DNA of 64,000 nt. Origin: Flavobacterium aerium (GTDB lineage Bacteria > Bacteroidota > Bacteroidia > Flavobacteriales > Flavobacteriaceae). The translations under genes and the position numbers were made by a program. Location of the stretch: assembly GCF_030766725.1 (NCBI RefSeq), contig NZ_JARQWR010000006.1, positions 62,001-126,000 of the forward strand, written 5' to 3'. The notes under the pieces were generated by a model, which saw nothing but the letters and a program-made list of their open reading frames with translations, had not been told where the DNA came from and ran no database searches. Every line of letters starts with the position of its first letter. Positions within the stretch are counted from its first letter, which is position 1. Shown one piece after another: positions 45,925 to 55,763 of the stretch.

Positions 45925-46113
45925 ATGATCAAGCAAGTTATTTACTATCTAGTTATTGTGTTCGCCTTTATCAGTGTTGGGCAGATTATTTACATACTGA
46001 TGTTACCCAAAAATAAATTTCTACAGGGTTATATTATTGGTGAATTGATTGTACTGGTATGTTGTATTATCGCAATATACTTTTTGAGAAAAGATATTAA
46101 AAAGACCAAATAG
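45925..46113 (+). CDS. small membrane protein
   Basis: 62 residues with two hydrophobic segments (IYYLVIVFAFISVGQIIYIL and YIIGELIVLVCCIIAIYFL, each within the limits of a helix). Basic C-terminus (RKDIKKTK). It abuts the end of the convergent cydB gene. Coding is plausible from composition and length, but there is no family recognition. Confidence 0.5.
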   Translation: MIKQVIYYLVIVFAFISVGQIIYILMLPKNKFLQGYIIGELIVLVCCIIAIYFLRKDIKKTK

Positions 46114-47139
46114 TTATTCTCGATCTTCTAAAATTTTAATCATTTTAAATGATTTTAATAAATGAAATAATCCAGGAAGAATAACAAATCCACCAATCAA
46201 TAAGGAAATTCCAAGTACATTAATAACTGACTCGGGTGCGATGCCATCAAAAATATTCAGTTTTTCATTTTCTGTAATAATAATGTTAGGGAAATGAGCC
46301 CCAATCGCAGCTACGATAATTAAGATTACCTGAATTCCTGCCAAAGCTCTACACCAAATCATTCTTCCTTTAAGTATTGATTGTCTCAAAGGAATCAATA
46401 ATACTCCAGATAGGATTACGGATATAATAGCATATTTATTGACTATGAAATCTTGTACAAAACGATTACCGCTGTAGTATCCGATGGCAAGTGTGATGAA
46501 TCCAATAATTACAACTACAATAATTGCAATGGCTGCTTTACGCATATAGAACTTCTTATTTTCTTCTGCGGCTTCACCAATCAATAAAGTTGCAGCAAGG
46601 AAGGCACACAATGCAGCATAAAAGAATCCTACAAAAATAGGAAAAGGCTGTAGCCAAGAATCGATAAATATTTCTTTGAATCCCGAATGGGTATAATCAT
46701 CTGTGATTGTAATATTTCCACCAATTAAAGCACCAAAAGTCATTCCAAGAAATACAGGTGTTACTAAACTGGCCAGTTCAAACATCTTATCGTATAGTAC
46801 CTGAGATTTATCTTTTACAGCATCGTAATGTCTAAATACAAAAGCAACTCCACGAAGTGTAATGCCTAATAATATCAGGGTAAGTGGTATATGTAAATAA
46901 ATAACAAGAACATTGTAGTAGGCGGGAAATGCAATCCAAAGGATTACAACAAGAATGATAATCCAAATATGATTGGCTTCCCAAATAGGGCCAATAGCAC
47001 CATAAGTTGTTTTCTTGGCAATTATTCTATTTTGTTTGGATGAAAATAATTCAATGATACCTGCACCGAAATCTGCTCCACCTAATATAACATAAAGGAA
47101 GAATGAAAAAGCAGCGAAAAATAAAACGACATACAACAT
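46114..47139 (-). CDS. cydB: cytochrome bd ubiquinol oxidase subunit II
   Basis: 341 residues, about nine membrane helices. N-terminal ILGGADFGAGIIEL and GPIWEANHIWIII are the CydB signatures. With CydA it forms the quinol oxidase that reduces oxygen at high affinity. Its start follows the cydA stop by four bases. No CydX-like small gene is obvious downstream; the gene next to it is on the other strand. Confidence 0.95.
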   Translation of the reverse strand: MLYVVLFFAAFSFFLYVILGGADFGAGIIELFSSKQNRIIAKKTTYGAIGPIWEANHIWIIILVVILWIAFPAYYNVLVIYLHIPLTLILLGITLRGVAFVFRHYDAVKDKSQVLYDKMFELASLVTPVFLGMTFGALIGGNITITDDYTHSGFKEIFIDSWLQPFPIFVGFFYAALCAFLAATLLIGEAAEENKKFYMRKAAIAIIVVVIIGFITLAIGYYSGNRFVQDFIVNKYAIISVILSGVLLIPLRQSILKGRMIWCRALAGIQVILIIVAAIGAHFPNIIITENEKLNIFDGIAPESVINVLGISLLIGGFVILPGLFHLLKSFKMIKILEDRE

Positions 47140-47143
47140 AGTT

Positions 47144-48445
47144 TTAGTTTTTAGGGTTATTAAGTGCTTTAATTTGTCGACTCATTAACCATGTTACAGC
47201 TATAGTGAGAATAGTATATAATACAATATAAAGGTACAAACTGTATTCAATTCCTGGCATAGGGGTAACGGCATCTTTTGTACGCATTACTTTATGGATA
47301 ATCCAAGGCTGTCGTCCCACTTCGGTTACAATCCATCCTGCTTCTAATGCGATGAATCCCATAGGAGCTAATAGGGTATAGAATAACCAATATTTACGAT
47401 TGTTAAACCAACTTTTCTTTTTAAGACTAATGAAATAAATAAGTCCGGCAAACATCAATAATGTTCCAATACCAACCATGATTTGGAAGGCATAATGTAC
47501 AATTGCTACAGGAGGTCTTTCATCTTCTGGGAAATCATTCAATCCTTTTACTTCGGCATTAAAGTCACCAAAGGCTAAGAAAGATAATGCATTGGGTATT
47601 TCAACTTTATAACTAATTTCTTGTGTTTTTTCATTGACAATACCACCAATAAATAATGGGGCTCCTTTTTCAGTATTGTAGTGGGCTTCTAGTGCAGCAA
47701 GTTTTACAGGTTGACGAACCGCAATATCTTTTGCCGAAAGGTCACCACTTATGGGTTGTAATATCGCTGCAATAGCACCAAAAGCAATAGCGATTTTGAA
47801 AGCTTTAGTATGAAGGATTACATTTCTTTTTTTATAGATTTGATAAGCATGAATTCCTGCTACTGCAAAACTGGTAGCGACGAAGGCTGCTAATGCCATA
47901 TGAAGTGCCTGTGTGAACCAAGCTGGATTTAGAAAGGCTTTGACGGGATCAATATTTGTAAACTGTCCGTTAATGTAATCAAACCCAGAAGGAGCATTCA
48001 TCCAACTATTGGCCGCAACTACTAATATTCCAGAAGCTACTCCAGAAACACCAATGATAACACCAGTGAACCAATGGAACCGTTCGGGTAATTTATTCCA
48101 TCCATACAAATAAAATCCGATGGCTATGGCTTCAACAAAAAATGCAGCACCTTCTAAAGAGAACGGCATTCCTATAATTGGACCGGCATGTTTCATGAAT
48201 TCTGGCCAAAGTAATCCCAGTTCGAAGGATAGGGCAGTACCTGATACAGCACCAGTTACAAAGAAAATTGCAACTCCTTTTTGCCATGATTTAGTAAGGG
48301 TGAGATAAACCGGATTTCTGGTTTTTAGCCATTTATAATGTGAAATAACCATGAAAAAGGGCATTACCATACCGATGCAAGCAAATACGATATGAAAAAT
48401 AAGTGTAAAGGCCATTTGTAGTCTTGCAGCATCTAAATTTTCCAT
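47144..48445 (-). CDS. cydA: cytochrome bd ubiquinol oxidase subunit I
   Basis: 433 residues with about nine helices. Heme ligands: His in LIFHIVFACIG, His in ALHMALAAF, Met in the later helix; the GWIVTEVGRQPW motif is intact. The Q-loop is short, as in the cyanide-insensitive or short-loop bd class. It lies 140 bases downstream of a sulfur-handling operon; bd oxidases tolerate sulfide, which fits. A TATCTTTG box lies 27 bases upstream. Confidence 0.95.
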   Translation of the reverse strand: MENLDAARLQMAFTLIFHIVFACIGMVMPFFMVISHYKWLKTRNPVYLTLTKSWQKGVAIFFVTGAVSGTALSFELGLLWPEFMKHAGPIIGMPFSLEGAAFFVEAIAIGFYLYGWNKLPERFHWFTGVIIGVSGVASGILVVAANSWMNAPSGFDYINGQFTNIDPVKAFLNPAWFTQALHMALAAFVATSFAVAGIHAYQIYKKRNVILHTKAFKIAIAFGAIAAILQPISGDLSAKDIAVRQPVKLAALEAHYNTEKGAPLFIGGIVNEKTQEISYKVEIPNALSFLAFGDFNAEVKGLNDFPEDERPPVAIVHYAFQIMVGIGTLLMFAGLIYFISLKKKSWFNNRKYWLFYTLLAPMGFIALEAGWIVTEVGRQPWIIHKVMRTKDAVTPMPGIEYSLYLYIVLYTILTIAVTWLMSRQIKALNNPKN

Positions 48446-48471
48446 TGTAGTGGGTTTAAAATTAACCAGTA

Positions 48472-48479
48472 CAAAGATA
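48472..48479 (-). promoter_or_regulatory. putative -7 box of cydAB
   Basis: TATCTTTG on the minus strand matches TAnnTTTG exactly; about 27 bases before the cydA ATG. Confidence 0.45.
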
Positions 48480-48585
48480 ACTTATATACTTGACTTAGCC
48501 CTGTAATAGTGGGGACTTATTTTAAAAACGACACGTTTTTTTGTAAGAAAATAAACGGAATACCCATAGATTGAGTACAGGGAAA

Positions 48586-48963
48586 CTATTTGTTTTTTTT
48601 ACTTTCCCAGGCTTGGTATCCACCTTTTATATTGTAAACCTTTTTGAAGCCTAAGCTGGTCATTACTTTGGCTGCTTTACCTCCTCGTACACCACTTTTG
48701 CAAAACACATAAACAGGTTTGTTTTTGTCTAAAGCAACAATGTTTTTATTGAAATCTTCGGATAAGTAATCAATGTTTTGAGCATTGTTTATGGTTCCTT
48801 CCTGGTATTCTTCTGGAGTGCGAACATCAACCAGTTGTAGAGATTCTTTCTGTGCTTTTCGCTCTAATTTTTTTGGAGATATATTTTTTACAATTCCTTT
48901 TTCTTGTGCTGCACAGGTAAATAGTGATCCAAAGACAATTAGGAAATAAAGTATATTTTTCAT
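48586..48963 (-). CDS. secreted rhodanese-like protein
   Basis: 125 residues. Signal peptide ends TCAAQ. A single rhodanese domain with LVDVRTPEEYQEG and active-site loop CKSGVRGG (Cys88). Periplasmic sulfurtransferase or sulfur carrier. It starts 15 bases after the TauE/SafE gene and is the last gene of the sulfur operon. Confidence 0.9.
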   Translation of the reverse strand: MKNILYFLIVFGSLFTCAAQEKGIVKNISPKKLERKAQKESLQLVDVRTPEEYQEGTINNAQNIDYLSEDFNKNIVALDKNKPVYVFCKSGVRGGKAAKVMTSLGFKKVYNIKGGYQAWESKKNK

Positions 48964-48978
48964 GAATGTTAGATTTTG

Positions 48979-49779
48979 TTATTTTGTAAGTTCAATAAAT
49001 AAGATGTAAAGTCCCATTAATAGGACAAACCATCCGAATCCCTTTTTTAGTTTCTTACCATCAATAAAATTGCATAAGTACATCCCAATAAAGATTCCAA
49101 TTATGGCAATTCCAGTGAAGGTGATTAGAAATTTCCAATCGATGATTAATGTTTGTAAATCTCCTGAAAAACCAACTAACGAATTTATAGCAATGATTAA
49201 AAGGGAAGTAGCCATTGCTTTTTTGACGGGTAATTTAGCGAGTAAGATTAATGCTGGAATGATTAGAAAACCACCGCCAGCGCCAACTAATCCTGAAATT
49301 AGACCAACAAAAACACCTTGACCAATTAATAGTGTATAGTTTTGTTCCACTATTGAATCTTCCAGAACTTCTTCTGTCTTATTTCGAATCATTGCCATGG
49401 CTGAAAAAAACATTATAAATGCAAAAAAGATCATGATTCCCATATCTTTTGATACATGGATGTTGCCTATAGAAAAAAGTTCTTCTGGAATCAAGTGAAT
49501 TAAATAACGACGGGTAATATAAACCGTTGTCACGGCCGGAATGGCAAATATTAAGGCCGTTTTATAGTCAATCCTTTTTTTCTGAATATTTCGAAGCGCT
49601 CCTATTAAAGACGAAGAGCCTACCACAAAAAGTGAATAGGCGCTTGCTATAACGGGTGTAATATTGAACATGTAAACTAAAATGGGAACCGTTAAAATTG
49701 ATCCACCGCTGCCTACAAGTCCCAAAACAATTCCAACTACTAAAGCTAAACTATATCCAAATATGTGAATCAAACTCAT
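48979..49779 (-). CDS. TauE/SafE family sulfite/anion exporter
   Basis: 266 residues with about eight membrane helices. The internal duplication shows in the twin motifs GLVGSGGSILTVPILVY and GLVGAGGGFLIIPALILL. The family moves sulfite, thiosulfate or organosulfonates. It lies between the MBL-rhodanese and rhodanese genes, which strongly suggests a sulfur substrate. Confidence 0.92.
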   Translation of the reverse strand: MSLIHIFGYSLALVVGIVLGLVGSGGSILTVPILVYMFNITPVIASAYSLFVVGSSSLIGALRNIQKKRIDYKTALIFAIPAVTTVYITRRYLIHLIPEELFSIGNIHVSKDMGIMIFFAFIMFFSAMAMIRNKTEEVLEDSIVEQNYTLLIGQGVFVGLISGLVGAGGGFLIIPALILLAKLPVKKAMATSLLIIAINSLVGFSGDLQTLIIDWKFLITFTGIAIIGIFIGMYLCNFIDGKKLKKGFGWFVLLMGLYILFIELTK

Positions 49780-49830
49780 AATATTATTTAGCTATGCGAT
49801 TTAGTTGAAAATTTTGTGATTACGTTGTTT

Positions 49831-51243
49831 TTATAATGTAGATGGACAAACGAATTTAGTAAGTTCAATATTTGTATTTCGAATTCCGCTAATTCCTTTT
49901 TCTACATTGATTAGGTTGTGATATCCTCTGGCTTTTAATATTGAAGCCATAATTATAGAGCGATATCCACCAGCACAATGCAAGTAAAAATCATCTTCTG
50001 TAGGCACATCTTTTAGTCGATCGTTTACAAAGTCAAGTGGAATATTCAAGGCATTTTCTACATGTTCGGCATTAAATTCACCTGGTTTTCTAGCATCAAC
50101 TACGATACCTTCTTTTTGACTCATTTCGGCAGCAAATTGCTCTGGAGAAATAGATTGTATACTATCAATTTCAAAACCTGCATTTTCCCATGCTTCCATT
50201 CCATCTTTTAAGTAACCCAATGTTTGATCAAAACCTACTCTTGATAAACGAGTAATAGTTTCTTCTTCTTTGCCTGCTGGAATTACAAGTAATAGAGGTT
50301 GTTTTACATCCATAATTAAAGCACCTACCCATGGAGCAAAATTTCCATTGATTCCAATGAAAATAGAGCCTGGAATATGACTTTTTATAAAATCACTTTC
50401 TGCACGTACATCTAATATAATAGCTTCACTATCTTTTGCAATTGCTTTAAATTCGGCTGGATTTAAAGGTGTTTTTCCTTTCGACATAATGGTATCTAGG
50501 CTTTCGTATCCTTCGATATTCATCATTACATTTTGAGGGAAATAGGCCGGGGGAGCCCCTAATCCATCCAGTAATTCTGAGATGAATTCTTCACGCGTCA
50601 TATCCGCACGAAGAGCATAATTTGTTTTCTTTTGATTTCCTAAAGTATCTGTAGTTTCCTTACTCATGTTTTTACCACAAGCACTTCCTGCACCATGACT
50701 AGGATATACAATCAATTCATCTTGCAATGGCATTATTTTATTACGCAATGAATCGAATAAATAAGAAGCTAGTTTTTCTTGTGTTAAGTCAGATACTAGT
50801 TTTTGTGCTAAATCAGGACGACCTACGTCGCCTATGAATAATGTATCTCCAGTAATGATTCCTTGTTGTTTTCCATTCTCATCAATAAGAAGGTAACAAG
50901 TGCTCTCTAGTGTATGTCCTGGGGTATGAATTGCTTTAATAGTGTAGTTTCCAACTTTGAATTCTTGGTTGTCTTCTGCAATAAGGGCTTCAAAACTTGG
51001 CTTAGCTGTAGGGCCATATATAATGGTACTTCCAGTTTTTTTCGCTAAATCAAGATGACCGGAAACAAAATCGGCATGAAAATGAGTCTCAAAAATATAT
51101 TTGATTTTAGCATTGTCTTTTTGTGCTCTATTAATGTAAGGTTGTACTTCTCTTAACGGATCAAAGATTGCTGCTTCACCATTGCTTTCTAAATAATAGG
51201 CTGCTTGTGCGATACAACCAGTATAAATTTGTTCTATTTTCAT
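49831..51243 (-). CDS. MBL-fold / double rhodanese fusion (persulfide dioxygenase-type)
   Basis: 470 residues. N-terminal metallo-beta-lactamase domain of the ETHE1 type with THFHADF (His54, His56, Asp58) and His63, plus TPGHTLES and GDTLFIGDVGRPDL. Two rhodanese domains follow. The first (about 265-360) has LVIPAGKEEE where the Cys loop should be, so it is probably inactive; the second (about 370-460) has HCAGGYRS with the Cys. The protein likely oxidises persulfide (glutathione or bacillithiol persulfide) to sulfite, which TauE may export. First gene of the three-gene sulfur operon. Confidence 0.93.
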   Translation of the reverse strand: MKIEQIYTGCIAQAAYYLESNGEAAIFDPLREVQPYINRAQKDNAKIKYIFETHFHADFVSGHLDLAKKTGSTIIYGPTAKPSFEALIAEDNQEFKVGNYTIKAIHTPGHTLESTCYLLIDENGKQQGIITGDTLFIGDVGRPDLAQKLVSDLTQEKLASYLFDSLRNKIMPLQDELIVYPSHGAGSACGKNMSKETTDTLGNQKKTNYALRADMTREEFISELLDGLGAPPAYFPQNVMMNIEGYESLDTIMSKGKTPLNPAEFKAIAKDSEAIILDVRAESDFIKSHIPGSIFIGINGNFAPWVGALIMDVKQPLLLVIPAGKEEETITRLSRVGFDQTLGYLKDGMEAWENAGFEIDSIQSISPEQFAAEMSQKEGIVVDARKPGEFNAEHVENALNIPLDFVNDRLKDVPTEDDFYLHCAGGYRSIIMASILKARGYHNLINVEKGISGIRNTNIELTKFVCPSTL

Positions 51244-51263
51244 TGTTCAAAAGATTAATATTA

Positions 51264-51271
51264 CAAAAATA
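51264..51271 (-). promoter_or_regulatory. putative -7 box of the sulfur operon
   Basis: TATTTTTG on the minus strand, exact match to TAnnTTTG, 21 bases before the MBL-rhodanese ATG. Confidence 0.4.
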
Positions 51272-51381
51272 CGAAGAATTTATTTTTATTACCGATTGAA
51301 TGATGATTAATAAGACCTGAATTTTTTATTATGTACGTTAAAAAAAAGTGAAACGATACTTTAAGGGAGGATAATAGAGAT

Positions 51382-51416
51382 AAAAAAAAGCCTTCAAATT
51401 TAAATTTGAAGGCTTT
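51382..51416 (-). terminator. icd terminator
   Basis: A perfect 30-base palindrome (AAAGCCTTCAAATTT and its complement, 51387-51416) followed on the minus strand by a T tract; 43 bases past the icd stop. Confidence 0.88.
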
Positions 51417-51458
51417 AAAATTTTTTGCTTTTGAATTAAATCAAAGGCTTAGTTTTAT

Positions 51459-52682
51459 TTATGATAATTTCTTGTCTAAGTTCTCTTGGATTGCATTTAA
51501 GAAACCTTGAGTAGTCAAGTAATCGTCTTTTGTTAATTTATCACCGTGGATCAAAATAGCTAAATCTTTAGTCATTTTTCCGCTTTCTACAGTGTCAATA
51601 CAAACTTGCTCTAATTTCTCACAGAAATCGATCAAAGGTTGATTGTTGTCCAATTTACCTCTGTGCATTAAACCTCTTGTCCAAGCAAAGATAGATGCAA
51701 TTGGGTTTGTAGAAGTTTCTCTACCTTTTTGGTGCTCTCTGAAGTGACGTGTTACAGTACCGTGTGCAGCCTCAGCTTCAACAGTTTTTCCGTCTGGTGT
51801 TACTAATACAGAAGTCATTAATCCTAAAGAACCAAATCCTTGTGCAACAGTATCTGATTGAACATCACCATCATAGTTTTTACAAGCCCAAACGAATCCA
51901 CCGCTCCATTTCATAGCCGAAGCTACCATGTCGTCAATTAATCTGTGTTCGTAAGTAATTCCAGCTGCTTCAAAATCAGCTTTGAATTCTTTTTGGTATA
52001 CTTCTTCGAAAATATCTTTGAAACGACCATCGTAAGCTTTTAAGATAGTGTTTTTTGTAGATAAGTATAAAGGCCATTTTTTAGTTAAAGCCATTTGGAA
52101 AGAAGAACGAGCAAAACCGAAGATAGATTCGTCAGTATTGTACATGCTCATTGCTACACCGTCACCTTTGAAGTCATATACTTCCCAAGATTGAGTTTCG
52201 CCAGCTTCGTTTGTGAAGCTCATTGTTAAAGTTCCTTTACCTTTGATTACTGTATCAGTAGCTTTGTACTGATCTCCAAAAGCGTGACGTCCAATAACGA
52301 TTGGTTTAGTCCAACCTTGTACGTAACGTGGTACATTACTCATGATAATAGGTTCACGGAAAACAGTTCCTCCTACAATGTTACGGATTGTACCATTTGG
52401 AGATTTCCACATTTTTTTCAAATCAAACTCTGTTACACGCTCTTCATCAGGTGTAATAGTAGCACATTTGATTCCTACATTATATTTTTTGATTGCTTCT
52501 GCAGCGTCGATAGTAACTTGATCACTAGTTTCATCTCTGTGTTCGATACCTAAGTCGTAGTATTTGATATCTAATTCGAGGTAAGGAAGAATTAATTTGT
52601 CTTTGATAAATTTCCAAATAATTCGCGTCATTTCATCACCATCCAATTCTACTACTGGATTGGCTACTTTAATTTTTGCCAT
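51459..52682 (-). CDS. icd: NADP-dependent isocitrate dehydrogenase
   Basis: 407 residues, the homodimeric eukaryote-like NADP-IDH of the TCA cycle. Motifs: [34 protein letters not shown] (substrate Ser), [38 protein letters not shown] split around the metal-binding Asps, and [12 protein letters not shown] near the NADP site. Length and order are normal. Monocistronic with its own promoter box and terminator. Confidence 0.96.
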   Translation of the reverse strand: MAKIKVANPVVELDGDEMTRIIWKFIKDKLILPYLELDIKYYDLGIEHRDETSDQVTIDAAEAIKKYNVGIKCATITPDEERVTEFDLKKMWKSPNGTIRNIVGGTVFREPIIMSNVPRYVQGWTKPIVIGRHAFGDQYKATDTVIKGKGTLTMSFTNEAGETQSWEVYDFKGDGVAMSMYNTDESIFGFARSSFQMALTKKWPLYLSTKNTILKAYDGRFKDIFEEVYQKEFKADFEAAGITYEHRLIDDMVASAMKWSGGFVWACKNYDGDVQSDTVAQGFGSLGLMTSVLVTPDGKTVEAEAAHGTVTRHFREHQKGRETSTNPIASIFAWTRGLMHRGKLDNNQPLIDFCEKLEQVCIDTVESGKMTKDLAILIHGDKLTKDDYLTTQGFLNAIQENLDKKLS

Positions 52683-52724
52683 AATATTGAAATATTTTTA
52701 TAAGTAAGTTAAAATATATTTACG

Positions 52725-52732
52725 CAAAGATA
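52725..52732 (-). promoter_or_regulatory. putative -7 box of icd
   Basis: TATCTTTG on the minus strand, 43 bases before the icd ATG, exact consensus match. Confidence 0.45.
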
Positions 52733-52856
52733 AGAAAATCAATGCGGAATAATATTACTCTCTTTCATACTTTTATCGTTAAAATTAAATTATGAAATTA
52801 ACAAAATATGGTGTTAAAAATAAGAATATGATAATATGAAGGGTTAGTTTTTGTCA

Positions 52857-52887
52857 AAAAAAAAGTCCCGAAATATTTCGGGACTTT
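52857..52887 (-). terminator. rplS terminator
   Basis: AAAGTCCCGAAAT pairs with ATTTCGGGACTTT (perfect), with a T tract on the minus strand, 20 bases past the rplS stop. Confidence 0.9.
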
Positions 52888-52906
52888 CTTATAAGAAGAA
52901 AATAGA

Positions 52907-53257
52907 TTATCTTCTGCTTTCTTTAATCTTAGCTTTTTTACCTGTAAGTTCTCTGAAGTAAAATATACGAGCTCTACGTACTTTACCTTTTTTGTTGATT
53001 TCAACTTTTTGCAAAGCTGGTAAATTAACAGGAAAGATACGCTCAACACCTACAGTACCAGACATTTTACGGATAGTAAAAGTTTCTGTGTTACCAGAAC
53101 CTCTTTTTTGAATAACTACACCTTTAAAGAACTGAGTACGTGTTTTTTCACCCTCTTTAATTTCATAGTACACAGTGATTGTATCACCTGCACTGAAATT
53201 AGGAAAATCTTTTCTTGTAACAAACTCGTCTTGAACGAATTTCATTAAATCTGCCAT
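52907..53257 (-). CDS. rplS: 50S ribosomal protein L19
   Basis: 116 residues, the L19 family: FSAGDTITVYYEIKEGEK, RTQFFKGVVIQKRGSG, ERIFPVNLPALQKVEI, and KGKVRRARIFYFRELTGKKAKIKE in overlapping pieces. L19 lies at the 30S-50S interface. trmD is its upstream neighbour, as in many bacteria, but 183 bases and a strong promoter lie in between. Confidence 0.97.
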   Translation of the reverse strand: MADLMKFVQDEFVTRKDFPNFSAGDTITVYYEIKEGEKTRTQFFKGVVIQKRGSGNTETFTIRKMSGTVGVERIFPVNLPALQKVEINKKGKVRRARIFYFRELTGKKAKIKESRR

Positions 53258-53332
53258 GATTTTTTATTTAAAATGGTTGTTTTTTAGAGCAACATGTACG
53301 TTTTTCGCTAGAGGTTGGTCTAAATTTGGGTG

Positions 53333-53362
53333 CAAATATAATTATTATTTTTGAGTTACAAA
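53333..53362 (-). promoter_or_regulatory. promoter of rplS
   Basis: On the minus strand TTTG (53362-53359), 18 bases, then TATATTTG (53340-53333). Both boxes match the Bacteroidota consensus. The leader to the rplS ATG is about 70 bases. Confidence 0.72.
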
Positions 53363-53439
53363 GTTTTAAAAGATAAATTTAGCCACTCAATTCTATATTA
53401 TGGCTTGTAAATTGTTGATTTACTATGTTTTGCGTGTAA

Positions 53440-54117
53440 TTATAGATCTAATAAGTCTGGTCTTCTGTTTTTTGTATGTTCATAAGCCATGTCTTCCCTC
53501 CATTTTTCAATTTTAGCAAAATGACCACTTAACAGTACATCAGGAACTTTCCATCCGTTGTATTCAGCAGGACGGGTATAGATTGGTGGAGATAATAGAT
53601 TGTCTTGAAAAGAATCGGTTAAGGCAGAAGTTTCATCACTTAAAACGCCAGGAATTAAACGAATAATAGCGTCTGATAATACAGCAGCGCCCAATTCTCC
53701 TCCTGATAAGACATAATCACCAATTGAAATTTCTTTAGTAATGAAATGGTCTCTTACACGCTGATCGACTCCTTTATAATGACCACATAGAATAATGATG
53801 TTTTCTAGCATTGACATACTATTAGCCATACCTTGATTTAGTGTTTCTCCATCAGGAGTCATGTATATAATTTCGTCATACTCACGTTGACTCTTTAGGG
53901 CTGTAATACATGCATCTATGGGTTGTACCATCATTACCATTCCAGCACCACCACCAAATTGATAGTCATCTACACTTTTTTGTTTATTTGTAGTGTAATC
54001 TCTTAGATTATGAAGATGGACTTCAACAATCCCTTTATCAATTGCACGTTTCAATATAGAAGCTTCAAAAGGGCTTTTTAATAATTCGGGTAATACGGTA
54101 ATAATATCAATGCGCAT
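53440..54117 (-). CDS. trmD: tRNA (guanine-N1)-methyltransferase
   Basis: 225 residues. SPOUT knot methyltransferase that makes m1G37. Motifs: [55 protein letters not shown] (knot and AdoMet loop) and [13 protein letters not shown]. Downstream of a lipoprotein gene by 46 bases and possibly co-transcribed with it. Confidence 0.96.
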   Translation of the reverse strand: MRIDIITVLPELLKSPFEASILKRAIDKGIVEVHLHNLRDYTTNKQKSVDDYQFGGGAGMVMMVQPIDACITALKSQREYDEIIYMTPDGETLNQGMANSMSMLENIIILCGHYKGVDQRVRDHFITKEISIGDYVLSGGELGAAVLSDAIIRLIPGVLSDETSALTDSFQDNLLSPPIYTRPAEYNGWKVPDVLLSGHFAKIEKWREDMAYEHTKNRRPDLLDL

Positions 54118-54163
54118 AACTATCTTTTTAAAGCTGCAAAGGTAGTCTAAAATATAGAATTTG

Positions 54164-54913
54164 TTAACGATCTATTTTTTCCAATTCATATGCTTTTTTC
54201 AATACTTTTCGGCCTCCTTTAATATCGCGAATAGGAGGGCTAACATTATAGAGTATAATATCTTTTTTATTATCAGCATATTTCCATCCATATAATAATG
54301 TACGTGGAAAGAAATAGATGGCATTCATTTTGGCATCGGTATCAATCATTTCTGCACCATCGCCAGAATAGGGAAGTTCATAAAAATTATAGGGTTTAAA
54401 GTTTTCAATACCACCCTCTTTATTAAACTTAATTATTTTTCCTTCAGCTTCTTTAGGAAAAGTAATTTTATAGGATCCTACAAGTACTGCCTGATTTAGC
54501 TTTTGATTAAAATTAGAGGACTTTACCTTGATGAATTTAGAATTAGTAGCAACAGTAGTGTAAAGACTATCTTTTGATATAAATGTACTGTCTGTAGTAG
54601 CTTTAAGAATGAGGTCATTGATTTTACCATCATTTTGAAAAGCATCTTTTATAGTGTAAATGTTTTTATTTCGGGTGTAAGGTAGTTTATAGGTTTCATA
54701 ACCGTTTTCTATTTCTACGCTATCTTTTATGAATGTAATTGAAGTACAATATTGAGGGATATAGTTTAGAGGAGAATTTTTTACTTGATCCAAAAAAGAT
54801 TGATTCACAAAACGACCCTCTAATTGAATGGAACTATTGTTTCTTTTCTGGCAAGAAAAGAATACTACTAGTCCAGTAATAATTAAAAGAGATAATTTTT
54901 TTAAATTTTTCAT
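54164..54913 (-). CDS. hypothetical lipoprotein
   Basis: 249 residues. Lipoprotein signal ends VVFFSC. The mature part is mixed beta and polar ([46 protein letters not shown]), with no known domain. It begins 14 bases downstream of the SMR transporter gene and is followed by trmD, so a three-gene unit is possible. Confidence 0.75.
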   Translation of the reverse strand: MKNLKKLSLLIITGLVVFFSCQKRNNSSIQLEGRFVNQSFLDQVKNSPLNYIPQYCTSITFIKDSVEIENGYETYKLPYTRNKNIYTIKDAFQNDGKINDLILKATTDSTFISKDSLYTTVATNSKFIKVKSSNFNQKLNQAVLVGSYKITFPKEAEGKIIKFNKEGGIENFKPYNFYELPYSGDGAEMIDTDAKMNAIYFFPRTLLYGWKYADNKKDIILYNVSPPIRDIKGGRKVLKKAYELEKIDR

Positions 54914-54927
54914 GAGGAGCGTTTTAA

Positions 54928-55260
54928 TTAATGAGAAGTTGTTTTTGAGAATACATTGATAATAATTACACCAGATATGATTAATAATAAACCAATAACT
55001 GCGGGTAAGTCCGGGATTTCTTTATAAATAAAAATTCCAGCAATGGTAATCAATACTATTCCTACACCAGACCATATTGCATAAGCTATTCCAATGGGTA
55101 TACTTTTTAAAGTAAGACTTAAAAAATAGAAAGCGGCTACATAACCAATTAAAACAATAATTGTTGGAATGAGTTTTGTGAACTGATCGGATGCTTTTAA
55201 GGCAGATGTGGCTACTGTCTCAAATAGAATCGCGATGAATAGAAATATGAACTTCTTCAT
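54928..55260 (-). CDS. small multidrug resistance (SMR) transporter
   Basis: 110 residues, four helices. FLFIAILFETVATSALKAS carries the essential Glu14 of EmrE-type transporters; IGIAYAIWSGVGIVLITIAG is the helix-3 signature (each motif within one helix). Such pumps exchange protons for quaternary cations or guanidinium. First gene of a possible SMR, lipoprotein, trmD unit. Confidence 0.92.
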   Translation of the reverse strand: MKKFIFLFIAILFETVATSALKASDQFTKLIPTIIVLIGYVAAFYFLSLTLKSIPIGIAYAIWSGVGIVLITIAGIFIYKEIPDLPAVIGLLLIISGVIIINVFSKTTSH

Positions 55261-55763
55261 TTTAGGTTTTTTGTTACTATACTAGGATAGCACTGATTTA
55301 GTGCAATACAATAATGCTAAAGAATTCATTTTCACTTTGGTAAGGAGTGAAATGTTCTATAGAGGTCTATTTTGGGGTTATTATTAGTTTTATCCTACAT
55401 TCATCAAAAGATATGCCAATAAAGAATTTAATTTTTTTAATTATATAAAAACAGTTATTATTCAGAATTTCAATAGGATAGCATGGATCGCGTGAGTAAT
55501 ATTTAATAGATATGAGAATATAGTAAAAGGATGATTGCTTTTTTATAAATACAGGGGTAGCATTGAAATATTTTAGATTTAAATAAGTAAGAATACATGG
55601 TAAAAACGAACATTAGAATTAGCTTTGCAGGAATTTTAGAAACTTCTAGAAAAAGCACTTCCAATTATTTTCATTAAGATGTTTGCTAGAGGGCAATAAT
55701 CTATACTGTTTTTCATGGAATCTAAAATTAATTGTAATATAGAATTGAATATTTTTTTGCTTT
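55261..55763. other. intergenic region between divergent transporters, 503 bases
   Basis: I see no coding frame on either strand. It separates the SMR gene (minus) from the MFS gene (plus) and must hold both promoters; no exact consensus box was found. Confidence 0.4.

Noticed and set aside
52798..53049. Minus-strand open frame overlapping rplS
   Set aside because: Different frame of a clear ribosomal protein gene; it includes the terminator hairpin and has no coding character.
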